A stretch of 64,000 nt of DNA from Legionella waltersii (GTDB taxonomy: Bacteria > Pseudomonadota > Gammaproteobacteria > Legionellales > Legionellaceae). The notes below the pieces were generated by a model. That model saw only the letters and a program-made list of their open reading frames with translations. It had not been told where the DNA came from and did no database searches. How positions within the stretch are numbered: the first letter of the stretch is position 1; each line of letters begins with the position of its first letter. Positions 8,814 to 18,230 of this stretch are shown here, piece by piece. Both the position numbers and the translations under genes were made by a program. The stretch covers positions 106,967-170,966 of the forward strand of contig NZ_LNZB01000036.1 of assembly GCF_001468085.1 (NCBI RefSeq), in the 5' to 3' direction.

Positions 8814-9941
8814 ATGACGACTAATCATTTGATGCCTGATGAGCCCACGCGATTTACTCCACTGTTCATGGATAGAATGCTGGAGCATGCTGAAAGCCTG
8901 AATGCTTCAGACATCACGATTCAAACAGGTGAGCCCATTTTTGCTGAAGTGTATGGAAAGCTGTTGAAAATCACAAACAGACGCTTATCCAATACAGAGC
9001 TGGGTGATCTCATAAACGCTGTCTATGGGCCTAATGCCACTACCCAATTATTATCCGGAAAAGACATTGATACGCATTATGAATTCCGCCCCAATCGCGG
9101 TGTTAGATACCGCTATAGGGTCAATGCTACCGCGTGTCTAGTCGAAGGTCATGATGGCATTCAAGTCACCCTAAGAACTATTCCTACGACACCGCCAAGG
9201 CTTAGCTCAATGCACTTGCCTGACAACGTTTTAGAGGCCATTGCACCCCAAGAAGGAATTGTCTTTATCACTGGAGCTACAGGATCAGGAAAATCGACAT
9301 TATTGGCTTCGATTATTCGTGAACTCATAGAAAACGAAGACTCGCACCGTAAAGTATTGACCTATGAATCTCCAATCGAATTTGTGTACGATGAAATTGA
9401 AACCATTTCTGCCGTTGTCAGTCAATCTGAAATTCCAAGACATCTACCAAGTTTTGCTGATGGTGTAAGAAATGCTCTGCGTAGAAAGCCCCGATTAATC
9501 ATGGTGGGAGAGTGTCGAGATGCTGAAACCATCAGTGCTGCTTTAGAAGCCGCACTTACAGGACACCCTGTCTACACGACACTGCATACCTCTGGTGTTG
9601 CAGAAACCATGCGCAGACTTGTTACTTCTTTCTCAGGCGAAGAGCGCCTGGGTAGGACTATTGATATCCTGGAAACGATTAGGTTGTGTATTTGGCAAAA
9701 ATTAGTTCCTACTGTGGATGATAAACGGGTAGCATTAAGAGAATATCTAGTATTCGACGAAGAAGTTAGGGATATCTTGCTGGAAAGTGATCCGAATGAC
9801 GTCACTGCTGCAACTCGTAAATTGGTCAGACAAAAGGGCCAGTTGATGACGTGGGATGCGAAAGCCAAATTTGAGCAAGGAATGATTAGCGAACGAGTTT
9901 ACAAATTAATTATCGCTGGAAGTAAAGACTATCAGAAGTAA
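8814..9941 (+). CDS. dotB: Dot/Icm secretion system ATPase DotB
   Basis: A 375-residue PilT/VirB11-type hexameric ATPase, near-identical in wording to known DotB. Walker A GATGSGKST lies near residues 154-162, followed by the Asp box (TYESPIEFVYDE), Walker B LIMVGECRD and the His box (TGHPVYTTLHTS). It is cytoplasmic and powers effector export at the base of the channel. It starts 9 bases after dotC, in the dotDCB operon. Confidence 0.97.
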   Translation: MTTNHLMPDEPTRFTPLFMDRMLEHAESLNASDITIQTGEPIFAEVYGKLLKITNRRLSNTELGDLINAVYGPNATTQLLSGKDIDTHYEFRPNRGVRYRYRVNATACLVEGHDGIQVTLRTIPTTPPRLSSMHLPDNVLEAIAPQEGIVFITGATGSGKSTLLASIIRELIENEDSHRKVLTYESPIEFVYDEIETISAVVSQSEIPRHLPSFADGVRNALRRKPRLIMVGECRDAETISAALEAALTGHPVYTTLHTSGVAETMRRLVTSFSGEERLGRTIDILETIRLCIWQKLVPTVDDKRVALREYLVFDEEVRDILLESDPNDVTAATRKLVRQKGQLMTWDAKAKFEQGMISERVYKLIIAGSKDYQK

Positions 9942-9967
9942 CTCAATCTAACCACATCAAGGATGCG

Positions 9968-11707
9968 ATGATGTTTTTTGCAATCAAAAGGTTTTTTCTT
10001 TTTTTTATTTTTTTTAGTACAACACCATTTCTAATACCTTCCCCCATTTCTTTTGCCAGTATCACTTCTCAAAACGGCGAAAAAGCAATCGTTCAAATCA
10101 AATTGCTTGGGATTAATGATTTTCATGGCCAAATCAGTGCAGGAAAATTTGTCAACAATGAGCCTGTTGGAGGTGCAGCTGTTCTAGCTGCTTATTTACA
10201 TGAAGCACAATATGGAATGAATGAGAGCACGGTAATTACGTTAATGGGTGATGTGGTAGGCGCCTCTCCCCCTACCTCTGCTCTGCTAAATGATGAACCA
10301 AGTATCTTGTTTATCAACAGCTTAGGAAATCAACACTGTAAACCAGAGTCCCGCTTAGATCCGCTTTGCAATGTCGTTGCAACAGTAGGCAATCATGAGT
10401 TCGATAGAGGACAAAAGGCCATGTTTGAACTCATGTATGGTAGTCATAAACCTCCTAAAGATGAATGGGTGCCACTTCCATTCTATCCCGGAGCAGCTTA
10501 TCCCTATATTTCGGCCAATATCGTAGATGCCAATACCCATAAACCTCTATTCCCGCCTTACGTCATTAAATCAGTCAATTCTATCCCTGTCGCTTTTATC
10601 GGTGCTGTATTAAAGAAAGCGGCTGACTCCATGTTTCCAGCGAACGCAGAAGGAGTTTCCTTTTTGGATGAAGCTAAATCCATTAATCACTACATTCCGG
10701 AAATCAAAGCCCAAGGGGTACAGATTATCGTTGTTTTATTGCATGAGGGAGGGAATCAAATACCGTATGAGGGAGAAACAAAAAAAGGCAGTCCTGTGAA
10801 TGGAGATATCCAAAAGATAGTTTGGGAAATTGATGATGGGGTAGATGTGATTATGGGAGGTCATACGCATCAATTTCTAAATGCCTACTTACCGAATAAA
10901 AACGGTAAAGAAATCTTAGTCACTCAAGCGAATAGTTACAGCGCTGCCTTTGCTGAAGTCACCCTGCAAGTTAATCTAAAAACCAAATCAGTCGTTGAAA
11001 AATACGCCCGAATTATTACAACGTACGCTAAACAATGGCCAGGGACGAATCATGACGAAAAAGTGTTAAACTTAGTCCGCTTGGCTGAAGATAAAGTAGA
11101 GCCCGTTGTAAACAGTTACATTGGAACAACTCAAATCGACTTACTGAAAAAGCAAAATGAGGATGGAGAGTCAAACCTTGGGAATTTAGTGACCGATGCC
11201 TTTAAACACATGATGGGTGCAGAAATTGGTCTTACTAACCCAAGCGGGATGCGTGACGACATTCAAGCAGGAGAGATTAAATGGGGGCAGATTTTCTCCA
11301 CACTCCCTTTTAATAATCATACCGTAACAGTAACACTAACTGGTCAGGACTTGTATGACCTGTTTGAGCAACAATGGATGGGTTCTTACATCAATATGCT
11401 TCAAATCTCAGGCATTAATTACGACTACGACCCCACTAAACCCCTGGGACATAAAATTATTTCAATCCATTCTCAGAATAAGCCTATCGATAAAAACAAA
11501 GTCTATACCATTGCCACGAATGATTTCTTAGCAAGCGGCAACGGAGTTTTTTCCGTTATGAAACGAGCCAAGATGGTTAAAGTTGGAGATATCGATCATG
11601 AAACGGTGATTGCTTACATTAAGCAATTACCTCAGCCGTTTAAAGTTGGGATTGAAGGGAGAATTAAAAAAGTGATGAACACTCCTTATCCGCTCCCTCA
11701 CGGCTGA
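9968..11707 (+). CDS. Secreted 5'-nucleotidase/metallophosphatase (UshA-like)
   Basis: A 579-residue protein with a strongly hydrophobic signal peptide. The N-terminal calcineurin-like domain has all metal motifs: LGINDFHGQI, MGDVVG, VGNHEFDRG, VLLHEGG and GGHTHQFL. The C-terminal 5'-nucleotidase domain (from about residue 375) has SNLGNLVTDA and TNPSGMRDDI, then the substrate stacking region (TNDFLASGNGVF). It likely hydrolyses nucleotides or related phosphoesters in the periplasm or outside the cell. It follows dotB by 26 bases. Its stop codon sits inside a terminator-like hairpin. Confidence 0.88.
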   Translation: MMFFAIKRFFLFFIFFSTTPFLIPSPISFASITSQNGEKAIVQIKLLGINDFHGQISAGKFVNNEPVGGAAVLAAYLHEAQYGMNESTVITLMGDVVGASPPTSALLNDEPSILFINSLGNQHCKPESRLDPLCNVVATVGNHEFDRGQKAMFELMYGSHKPPKDEWVPLPFYPGAAYPYISANIVDANTHKPLFPPYVIKSVNSIPVAFIGAVLKKAADSMFPANAEGVSFLDEAKSINHYIPEIKAQGVQIIVVLLHEGGNQIPYEGETKKGSPVNGDIQKIVWEIDDGVDVIMGGHTHQFLNAYLPNKNGKEILVTQANSYSAAFAEVTLQVNLKTKSVVEKYARIITTYAKQWPGTNHDEKVLNLVRLAEDKVEPVVNSYIGTTQIDLLKKQNEDGESNLGNLVTDAFKHMMGAEIGLTNPSGMRDDIQAGEIKWGQIFSTLPFNNHTVTVTLTGQDLYDLFEQQWMGSYINMLQISGINYDYDPTKPLGHKIISIHSQNKPIDKNKVYTIATNDFLASGNGVFSVMKRAKMVKVGDIDHETVIAYIKQLPQPFKVGIEGRIKKVMNTPYPLPHG

Positions 11708-11727
11708 GGGAGCGACTCATTTTTTAA
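11692..11727 (+). terminator. Hairpin over the nucleotidase stop codon with T-tract
   Basis: The arms cgctccctca and tgagggagcg pair perfectly around a 4-base loop, and a run of T follows at about 11720. The TGA stop of the upstream gene is part of the right arm. It looks like a rho-independent terminator for the dotB-nucleotidase transcript. Its left arm also resembles the GC-rich repeat arms at 21384 and 12047. Confidence 0.65.
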
Positions 11728-11756
11728 ATGGGGTATTTATACCCAAAATCGGGTTC

Positions 11757-11972
11757 TTCGCCTAATGGTGCTGCCTCAAGCGGTTTCATTAGGTTCTTCT
11801 ATACGCCCCGAATCGCTCCGCTTGCTGACGCGCGCGGCTCGGTTTCTTCTTTGCTGTCTGAATCAAATCCTAGTCACAGCAGGGAGTGAACCGAGCCGCG
11901 CGCGTCAGCAAGCGGATATGGAACTATCCGCTTTCACGAATAACGCTGCTTAAGGCAGCGCTATTGGGCGAA
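11757..11972. repeat. Long imperfect palindromic element with perfect 27-bp core arms
   Basis: Bases 11818-11844 and 11889-11915 are perfect 27-base inverted repeats (arm centre gacgcgcgcggctcgg) around a 44-base loop, itself containing gctgt/acagc. Diverged inverted similarity extends outward to ttcgcc (11757) and gggcgaa (11972), so two related copies of about 100 bp face each other. An open frame of 62 codons over it is an accident of the palindrome. The function is unknown. Confidence 0.75.
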
Positions 11973-12100
11973 GCGCCGGACCTAAGCTTACTGACCATCA
12001 GAGAAGAGATTAGCCGAGGGACTATAAAATGAGTCGATACCTCAGCCCTCACGGTCGCGGCTCGGTTGCTAGCGATTAAAGCTGCGTACGAGTCTTTATC
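11973..12100. repeat. Intergenic tail with a half copy of the GC-rich repeat
   Basis: At about 12047-12064 the sequence ccctcacggtcgcggctc, followed by ggtt, matches one arm of the hairpin at 21384-21453 and the core of the palindrome at 11818. No second arm follows. No gene is visible between the palindrome and the stop of the dehydrogenase. Confidence 0.5.
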
Positions 12101-13003
12101 TTAGCTACCAACCAAAATCTGATTCAACTGATCCGCCTGCAACCGAAACATTGCCTGTAAATTTTCATGCGTAGAACTCCCCATGTGTGGGGATAGAACT
12201 ACATTATCAAGTGACCGTAATGTTTCAGGAACCTCCGGCTCATTTTGATAGACATCCAAACCTGCACCAGCAATCTCATGATTTTTCAGAGCATGGATTA
12301 AGGCTTGTTGATCAACAACACTCCCCCGCGCCACGTTAATGAGAAATCCATTAGGCCCTAAACACTCTAATACCTGTTTATTGATTAAATGTTTCGTTTC
12401 CGGCCCCCCTGAACAACAAACCATTAAAAAGTCACTGTCTAAGGCAAGCCTGTCAATCGAAGGGTAATACTCATAGGCGTTATTTTTATTCGAGAGAGCT
12501 GTGTAAGCTATACGCATTCCAAGTGGTTCTGCAAATTTAGCCATCATGGAACCAATTTGCCCCAAACCAACTAATCCTAATCGCTTAGCAAACAAGTGAT
12601 TTCCCAACATTTTTGGTCTTTTTTCTGCCCAAGCATTATTGCGAGTGAATCGGTCATTTAAAACGATTTTTCGAGCCAAGGATAACATCAAAGCCAAACC
12701 CAACTCCGCCGTGTCATGAACTCCAGCATGGGGCTGAGACATTAGAGTAATTCCTTTCTTTTCTAAATAGAGCTTATCAATATTGTCGGTACCAAGTCCT
12801 AAATGACAGATGTATTTTAACTTAGGAAATTGGCTCATAAACTCCTCATCGATGAGGTCCCATACCGTTGTACCAAGAGCAAGCACTTCAACTAAATCTC
12901 TGTTTTCTGTATTCTCCCAACCTTCAATCACATGCCAATCTGTACTAAGCATGGATGGGAGTGACTTTAAAAAGGGATTAGTAAGATAGACTAGTGGTTG
13001 CAT
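12101..13003 (-). CDS. D-isomer-specific 2-hydroxyacid dehydrogenase family protein
   Basis: A 300-residue NAD-dependent oxidoreductase. The Rossmann motif is GLGQIGSMMAKF, and the three catalytic residues are in place: Arg in NVARGS, Glu in YQNEPE and His in LSPHMGSS. The family reduces 2-oxoacids or oxidises D-2-hydroxyacids (phosphoglycerate, glyoxylate or hydroxypyruvate); the substrate cannot be chosen from sequence. It is transcribed away from the aldolase gene across a 230-base region. Confidence 0.85.
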   Translation of the reverse strand: MQPLVYLTNPFLKSLPSMLSTDWHVIEGWENTENRDLVEVLALGTTVWDLIDEEFMSQFPKLKYICHLGLGTDNIDKLYLEKKGITLMSQPHAGVHDTAELGLALMLSLARKIVLNDRFTRNNAWAEKRPKMLGNHLFAKRLGLVGLGQIGSMMAKFAEPLGMRIAYTALSNKNNAYEYYPSIDRLALDSDFLMVCCSGGPETKHLINKQVLECLGPNGFLINVARGSVVDQQALIHALKNHEIAGAGLDVYQNEPEVPETLRSLDNVVLSPHMGSSTHENLQAMFRLQADQLNQILVGS

Positions 13004-13234
13004 TTGTTTTCCTTTAAATGAAGTTCAACCTATTTCAGTGATGTAACCTGGACGTCATTATTCACCATCAGCGTGCTTGGAGTATGCCGTGTCCGAGCTG
13101 GTATCTTAAATTGAATCCCTAACAAGGATCAAGCATGGTGAATTCAAGCCCCAAGAGAGATTGGACGTTTTTTGCAAGTCAGGGTAGAAGCATTATACTT
13201 ATAGTAATAATGGAATGATTCTTTGAGGTACTTC

Positions 13235-14110
13235 ATGACCCTGATTAAACTACTCGATGCCTCTTTGCGTGATGGCGGACATCGTACGAACTTTCATTTT
13301 AAAGACGAGGACCTCAAACAAATACTTCCACCCCTTGATGCTTCTGGGGTGGATTACATTGAAATTGGTTATCGTGGTGGATCCTTGCAACCTATCGATA
13401 ATGTTGGAGTTGCAGGAGTTTGTCCTAAAGAATATCTTGAACTTTGCCAATCGTTGGTTAAACAAGCAAAAATGGCAGTGATGGTCATTCCTGGTAAGGT
13501 CAATGCCGATGATCTTGCTGAGCTTAAGGACTATAACACACAACTACTTCGAATTTGTGTGGCTAAAAATAATGTTGAAGGGGGTATAGACTTATTGGAA
13601 AAAGCAAAATCCATGGGTTTTGAAACTGCAATTAACTTAATACACATCACGAATTACACGATAGAAGAGCTGGATAAATCAGTGATGATGGTTAGTCGTC
13701 ATAAACCCGACATGATTTACTTCGCTGACTCAAACGGCAGTATATTCCCTAATAAAATAACTGATTTGTATTCCAGATATACCCATCAATACGACATTCC
13801 TTTTGGGTTTCATGCCCATGATAATTTGGGATTAGCGCAAGCGAATGCAATAGCAGCTATCGAAGCTGGCGCACGCTTTATTGACGCGTCCTTAGCTGGA
13901 ATGGGAAAAGGGACTGGGAATTTAAAAACCGAGTTTTTTATCGCTTATTTACAAGCCAATCAAGTGGATAAATACAACCTGAAGCATGTCCTTACCGCGG
14001 CGAATTATGTGCGAGAGGCACTAAAAATTGGTCATGAACCCGTCTCTATGGACGAGTTCATGAGAGGTATTTTTGATCGCAGCGTAGTAGATTGTAAACT
14101 GTACAAATAA
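13235..14110 (+). CDS. DRE-TIM metallolyase/aldolase (HMG-CoA lyase or oxovalerate aldolase type)
   Basis: A 291-residue TIM-barrel protein. The N-terminal LLDASLRDGGHR is the DRE-TIM signature, and the metal site FHAHDNLGLAQANAI matches the HxH motif of HMG-CoA lyase and 4-hydroxy-2-oxovalerate aldolases. The end of the barrel reads DASLAGMGKGTGN. I start at ATG 13235, with TTTGAGG about 6 bases upstream; a TTG at 13223 would place the start over that ribosome site. The substrate is unknown. It converges on dotA with a 1-base gap. Confidence 0.8.
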   Translation: MTLIKLLDASLRDGGHRTNFHFKDEDLKQILPPLDASGVDYIEIGYRGGSLQPIDNVGVAGVCPKEYLELCQSLVKQAKMAVMVIPGKVNADDLAELKDYNTQLLRICVAKNNVEGGIDLLEKAKSMGFETAINLIHITNYTIEELDKSVMMVSRHKPDMIYFADSNGSIFPNKITDLYSRYTHQYDIPFGFHAHDNLGLAQANAIAAIEAGARFIDASLAGMGKGTGNLKTEFFIAYLQANQVDKYNLKHVLTAANYVREALKIGHEPVSMDEFMRGIFDRSVVDCKLYK

Positions 14111-14111
14111 G

Positions 14112-17100
14112 CTATTTGGGGGCTCCACCAGGAGGAGTTGCTTCAGCACCAGGAGGAGTTGCTTTAGCTGTACTTCCAAGTTGATCATCAGTCTTGCCTG
14201 ACGATTTAGAAGAAGTAGCTTCAACTTCACCGGAACCAGTCTTATCAGCGCCAGCCATCTTCTTAGCCATCTCAACGGCACGTCCACCAATAGCCTTGGC
14301 AACCTGACCTTCGGAGTCTTTTGTGGCCTTAGCACCTTCTTGGACTTTACCTTTTGCTTCTTCACCCCATTGAGTGGTTTCTTGACCTAAACGCTCTTCA
14401 GTACCACCTATCCAACGTAAAACCCTATCCGGTAAAATAGCAATTAAGGTAAAGGCTTTCTGTACCATAACCAAATACATACTCGTGTAAATGATTATCG
14501 AGAAGAAAAAGGCATAAATACCCGCCCAGTCACTGTAATTAATGCTTGTTGAATCCGAATAATTAGATTGGTAGTTACTTGTACCAGTGACACTAAAGTT
14601 GTCCCATTGCGATGTATCCGTCTGCCAATCACCCCAGCCTCCGGTTTCGCCACCTGTAGCGCTTTGCATAAAGCTAATTGCGTGATCAAAACCAGCATTA
14701 AGCAGCCAAACACCCACGTAAGATAAAGCGATACCTGATATATAGCCAATGATCATCAACGATGGGCGTAAGAACACATTAATTAATATCATAATTGCCG
14801 CTTCACCCTTACCAAAGGCATCATGTCCTTCAGGATGAGTGACACCCAGTGCAACAATGGGGGCAGCCACCATCGCTTCAATGACGGCGATCATCCAAGC
14901 TAAGGCACCGAAGGTAAAGATCATGTACGGCAAGGTAGGAACGTAATAAGCCGTCACAAAACCTATACTGACCATAGTACCCACCCAAGCAAGCAGTAGC
15001 GGGAATGCAAAAGCCATCAGAGCAAAGATAAAGATACCGAATGGGAAGAGAATTGCACTAGCAATAGCCATTGTGAGCAAGCTTAACCATAGATTAGCGG
15101 AGAAGTTAATGTACATAGTTCCCATATTCGCTAATGCCACGATTGGGTTTACCCCAGGCTGCGAGAGTACTCCTATTCCTTGGGTAAAGATACCGGCCAT
15201 TCCTTGCAATGGGACCATCAAGAAAGCCATAACCACTGCATTAATGATTTGTCCAAATATTGCCAAAAAGAGATTATAGACATACCTTAAAATGTAGTTG
15301 TAAACCACATCCCCCATCATTTTTCCAAGACAGAAACTGAAGAACACGATTTTTACTCGACCACAATCGAAGTTTTGGTATTGCAAATAATACAGTGACG
15401 TATCTATGGAGAAGTTAATCTTATTGGCAAAAGTTAACGGTTTAATATCATTTTGACCAACGGTTTTCAGTAATGTTGAATTATTAATAAAGGAATAGAC
15501 TGACGAAGAAGTAGGCTTATTGGTATCCGCTGTTAAGGAGTCGCCAGGTGGGTAAGATGGAGAAGGCAGTGAAGCACTACCACCTCCCGTAATAAGATTT
15601 ACAACATTAGTTAACTTTGTTTGGTCTTTGCCAAACCATGTACACAGATTTGCATAGGGTGCATCTGGATCACATTGCGAATTACTGCCCTGACCAGGAA
15701 AAGCACTGGTTAATGCAGTCGCAGTAAATGCGCTTCCACCTAGACCTGTGTTAGAATCTATTTTTGGACTACTGGTTAATGCATTACCGTTAAGTTTCAC
15801 TAAATCAAAGAAATAAGCCCCTGCTGTAATCCATCCTTCGCTCTCTGAAGTAGCAATGAATTCTCGAGCTTTGCTGGAATTTGTTGCATCAGCAGCATCA
15901 GAAATCAGTTTTAGCGTTGGTGCCATAACCCCATTATAGGCCTGGAAAGCCAGTAAAAACTCGGTCCCAGTAAAAATCACTGAATTTGCATTAGAGCTAT
16001 TACCCGTTACAGGCGCGGGTCCCCACGACGTACAACCATCTCCATACTTACTGCACAATTGCCCGCCTGGTTTGTAAGGAACCCCAAATTGTTCTACCGC
16101 ATTGGCCGAGTAATTGTTGTCCGTGGAAGAGGATGTTCCTGCTGCACCAACGGTTGATGTTTGATTATTCAGAAGAGGGTCATTATTGACCATAACCTGA
16201 GCAACGGACGATAAATTAACGAACATTTGTTGAATAGCGATGGCTCTAGAGAGTTTCGCGGTATCCAGTTCCGAAGAATTGAGTGTCGTTATATTGCTGA
16301 ATGAAGAAGAGTTACTAATGCTATTCCAAGTCACTGAACCACAAATCCCGTGTAGGAAGTGATACGCTGTTGCGGCCGTGTCAGTTGACTTGAAATACGG
16401 CATCTCCAATGTAAATGTATCCCCAGTAGAGTTGGATTGAAAGTCAACCGCATTGAATGTACTCATTAAATCAGGAACAGCGTTATTGCATAAGCCAGCC
16501 ATTGGTTCCGGAACAGTTCCATTTTCTGCATAGCAGGGGGTCCCCTTAGTTCCTTTTGTATTTAAGTAAGATTGCCTTATGCTGTTTAGCTGATTCTGCA
16601 ATCCCAACATGCAAACTTGACCGGATAATATCACTGAAGCCGCCTTAAGAATTGGTGCAGGGCCACTATTCATGTCAGGAATATTTAAACTTGTATTTAT
16701 CGGCTGTGTTAATTGACTGATATCTATCTGGCCTTGAACAATCACACCGCCCCTATTCAGATAACTTAGCGCCGCCGTCCAAACTTTATCGGCAGCCCCA
16801 ACCCCCTGAATAATGACCCACATGACAAAAATCTGCATCATGCAATAACCAGATGCCTTTGGAACTAATAAAGCCAATCCCATCGTAGAACGCACCGGAA
16901 TCCAAATGGATGACCACTTCTGGCCTAGCATCTGTCCTTCATGAGCGGTATTCATTGTGGAAACCATCAAGGTATACATAATGATGATACCACCTAAGCC
17001 TAAGACAGCTGCGTTAAAGACCCCAAACATAGAGCCCATGATTTGGCTGCCGGTACCACTAAGAACCCCATCGACAATACCAAACAGGTTTCCTAAAAAC

Positions 17101-17210
17101 ACAACAGACTTGTCTGTAGTGGGTGGGGCGAAGCTTAGACTTCCGCTATTGTCGGCGAAAACAAGAGCCGGAAACAAACAAAAAAGGAGTGTAAATGCTA
17201 ATTTTTTCAT
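14112..17210 (-). CDS. dotA: Dot/Icm secretion system membrane protein DotA
   Basis: A 1032-residue polytopic protein with a signal peptide (cut near VFA), early hydrophobic segments, a large Ser/Thr/Asn-rich periplasmic loop (about residues 150-600), a cluster of membrane helices from about 620 to 810, one more near 920 (YAFFFSIIIYTSMYLVMVQ), and a charged, Pro/Gly-rich C-terminus. This is the DotA plan and its length is close to known DotA. It is essential for type IVB export. It overlaps icmV by 4 bases. Confidence 0.96.
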   Translation of the reverse strand: MKKLAFTLLFCLFPALVFADNSGSLSFAPPTTDKSVVFLGNLFGIVDGVLSGTGSQIMGSMFGVFNAAVLGLGGIIIMYTLMVSTMNTAHEGQMLGQKWSSIWIPVRSTMGLALLVPKASGYCMMQIFVMWVIIQGVGAADKVWTAALSYLNRGGVIVQGQIDISQLTQPINTSLNIPDMNSGPAPILKAASVILSGQVCMLGLQNQLNSIRQSYLNTKGTKGTPCYAENGTVPEPMAGLCNNAVPDLMSTFNAVDFQSNSTGDTFTLEMPYFKSTDTAATAYHFLHGICGSVTWNSISNSSSFSNITTLNSSELDTAKLSRAIAIQQMFVNLSSVAQVMVNNDPLLNNQTSTVGAAGTSSSTDNNYSANAVEQFGVPYKPGGQLCSKYGDGCTSWGPAPVTGNSSNANSVIFTGTEFLLAFQAYNGVMAPTLKLISDAADATNSSKAREFIATSESEGWITAGAYFFDLVKLNGNALTSSPKIDSNTGLGGSAFTATALTSAFPGQGSNSQCDPDAPYANLCTWFGKDQTKLTNVVNLITGGGSASLPSPSYPPGDSLTADTNKPTSSSVYSFINNSTLLKTVGQNDIKPLTFANKINFSIDTSLYYLQYQNFDCGRVKIVFFSFCLGKMMGDVVYNYILRYVYNLFLAIFGQIINAVVMAFLMVPLQGMAGIFTQGIGVLSQPGVNPIVALANMGTMYINFSANLWLSLLTMAIASAILFPFGIFIFALMAFAFPLLLAWVGTMVSIGFVTAYYVPTLPYMIFTFGALAWMIAVIEAMVAAPIVALGVTHPEGHDAFGKGEAAIMILINVFLRPSLMIIGYISGIALSYVGVWLLNAGFDHAISFMQSATGGETGGWGDWQTDTSQWDNFSVTGTSNYQSNYSDSTSINYSDWAGIYAFFFSIIIYTSMYLVMVQKAFTLIAILPDRVLRWIGGTEERLGQETTQWGEEAKGKVQEGAKATKDSEGQVAKAIGGRAVEMAKKMAGADKTGSGEVEATSSKSSGKTDDQLGSTAKATPPGAEATPPGGAPK

Positions 17211-17662
17211 TCTTTTTCACCCAATAACCCTTGCCTATACCATTCTTGTATCGAGCATCCTAGTTTTCGATGCTTGATTTGGAAATACCAAAAGTGATAA
17301 CGGAACGCTAAAACCAAGGCAATCAGCACTATCACAAAGCTGACTAAGGTGGCTTTAAAACTTCCGTAAATGAATTGGTAGCCCATGTATGCAAAAACAA
17401 TAACTGCAATGACCAACATAAGAACACTCAAGCGATACAACGCTTTTTGTTTTACCAATAAGTCCATTTCATTTAATTTTAATTTTCCTACGGCCTCTTC
17501 AAACGACTCTGTTTGCTCCTGTGGCTGAGGAACAAAAAATTTCTTTATCCCGTTTACCAAGTAGGAGGTAAAGAATTTCATTCTATCCCAATCAAACCAT
17601 CGACGAACATTAAAAATGCTCGCAAGTATCCTAACTATTCTCGATCCTTTCTTTTTTTTCAT
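17207..17662 (-). CDS. icmV: Dot/Icm secretion system protein IcmV
   Basis: A 151-residue protein with a basic N-terminus (MKKKKGSRIVRI), two adjacent membrane helices at about residues 75-120, and a short cytoplasmic tail. It matches IcmV in length, topology and position directly upstream of dotA. It is required for Dot/Icm function in Legionella. It is divergent from icmW, with a 112-base AT-rich promoter region between the two starts. Confidence 0.94.
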   Translation of the reverse strand: MKKKKGSRIVRILASIFNVRRWFDWDRMKFFTSYLVNGIKKFFVPQPQEQTESFEEAVGKLKLNEMDLLVKQKALYRLSVLMLVIAVIVFAYMGYQFIYGSFKATLVSFVIVLIALVLAFRYHFWYFQIKHRKLGCSIQEWYRQGLLGEKE

Positions 17663-17774
17663 ATTTTTTACTTTTTCGCCTAAATTAAATCATGGACTTT
17701 TAACCTTCATAATATACTATAGTAGTATGTAGTTGTTTTATATATCAACTTATCACAGTAAAAAAAGAGTAAAT
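17663..17774. promoter_or_regulatory. Divergent icmV / icmW promoter region
   Basis: This 112-base AT-rich stretch separates the starts of icmV and icmW. Around 17711-17728 the sequence ataatatactatagtag contains -10-like hexamers on both strands (TATACT rightward, TATAGT leftward). No -35 element matches well. In L. pneumophila these promoters are reported as CpxR targets; I could not identify a convincing CpxR box here. Confidence 0.45.
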
Positions 17775-18230
17775 ATGCCTGATCTTAGCTATGAAGCCTC
17801 AGCAAAATATTGGTTTGAATACATTGACCCTATGATCTATAGGGTGATTACTTTTATGGAAAGCGTCGAAAATTGGACTCTTGATGGCAATCCTGAGTTT
17901 GAGGAAGCGATGCAACAACTAGGGAAAGAACTTGATGATATTGAGAGTCTAGATTTAGGGATTATGGCTCAAGAGGATAAATTTATTCGTATTGTAGGGA
18001 ATATTAAATCCGGCAGGGGGTTGCGATTACTTCAGGCCATTGACACAGTTCACCCTGGTAGTGCTTCACGTGTGTTAATTCACGCAGAGGAGACCAGCCT
18101 AGGAACAAATGACCCCGCTGGATTCTTTTTGAAAAGAAACATCGTTTTCGAAAGATTGCGATTATTATCTCGGGTTTTTTGTCAATACCGTTTAAAACTT
18201 GTATTACGTGCACTTGAAGGGGAAGAATGA
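17775..18230 (+). CDS. icmW: Dot/Icm secretion system adaptor IcmW
   Basis: A 151-residue acidic cytoplasmic protein, from MPDLSYEASAKYWFEYIDPMIYR to the C-terminal LKLVLRALEGEE, nearly identical to known IcmW. It forms a chaperone pair with IcmS that delivers a subset of effectors to the DotL coupling complex. The start is ATG 17775 (AAGAG just upstream), which gives the family length; an in-frame start at 17733 would add 14 residues not seen in the family. The stop overlaps icmX (ATGATGA). Confidence 0.96.
   Translation: MPDLSYEASAKYWFEYIDPMIYRVITFMESVENWTLDGNPEFEEAMQQLGKELDDIESLDLGIMAQEDKFIRIVGNIKSGRGLRLLQAIDTVHPGSASRVLIHAEETSLGTNDPAGFFLKRNIVFERLRLLSRVFCQYRLKLVLRALEGEE

Noticed and set aside
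11765-11953. 62-codon open frame between the nucleotidase and dehydrogenase genes
   Set aside because: It lies entirely within the long palindrome and its sequence is explained by the inverted repeat; no ribosome site.
17758-17773. GTAAA-N6-GTAAA before icmW as a CpxR box
   Set aside because: It sits on the ribosome site directly before the start codon, has non-standard spacing and is in a poly-A context, so chance is more likely.
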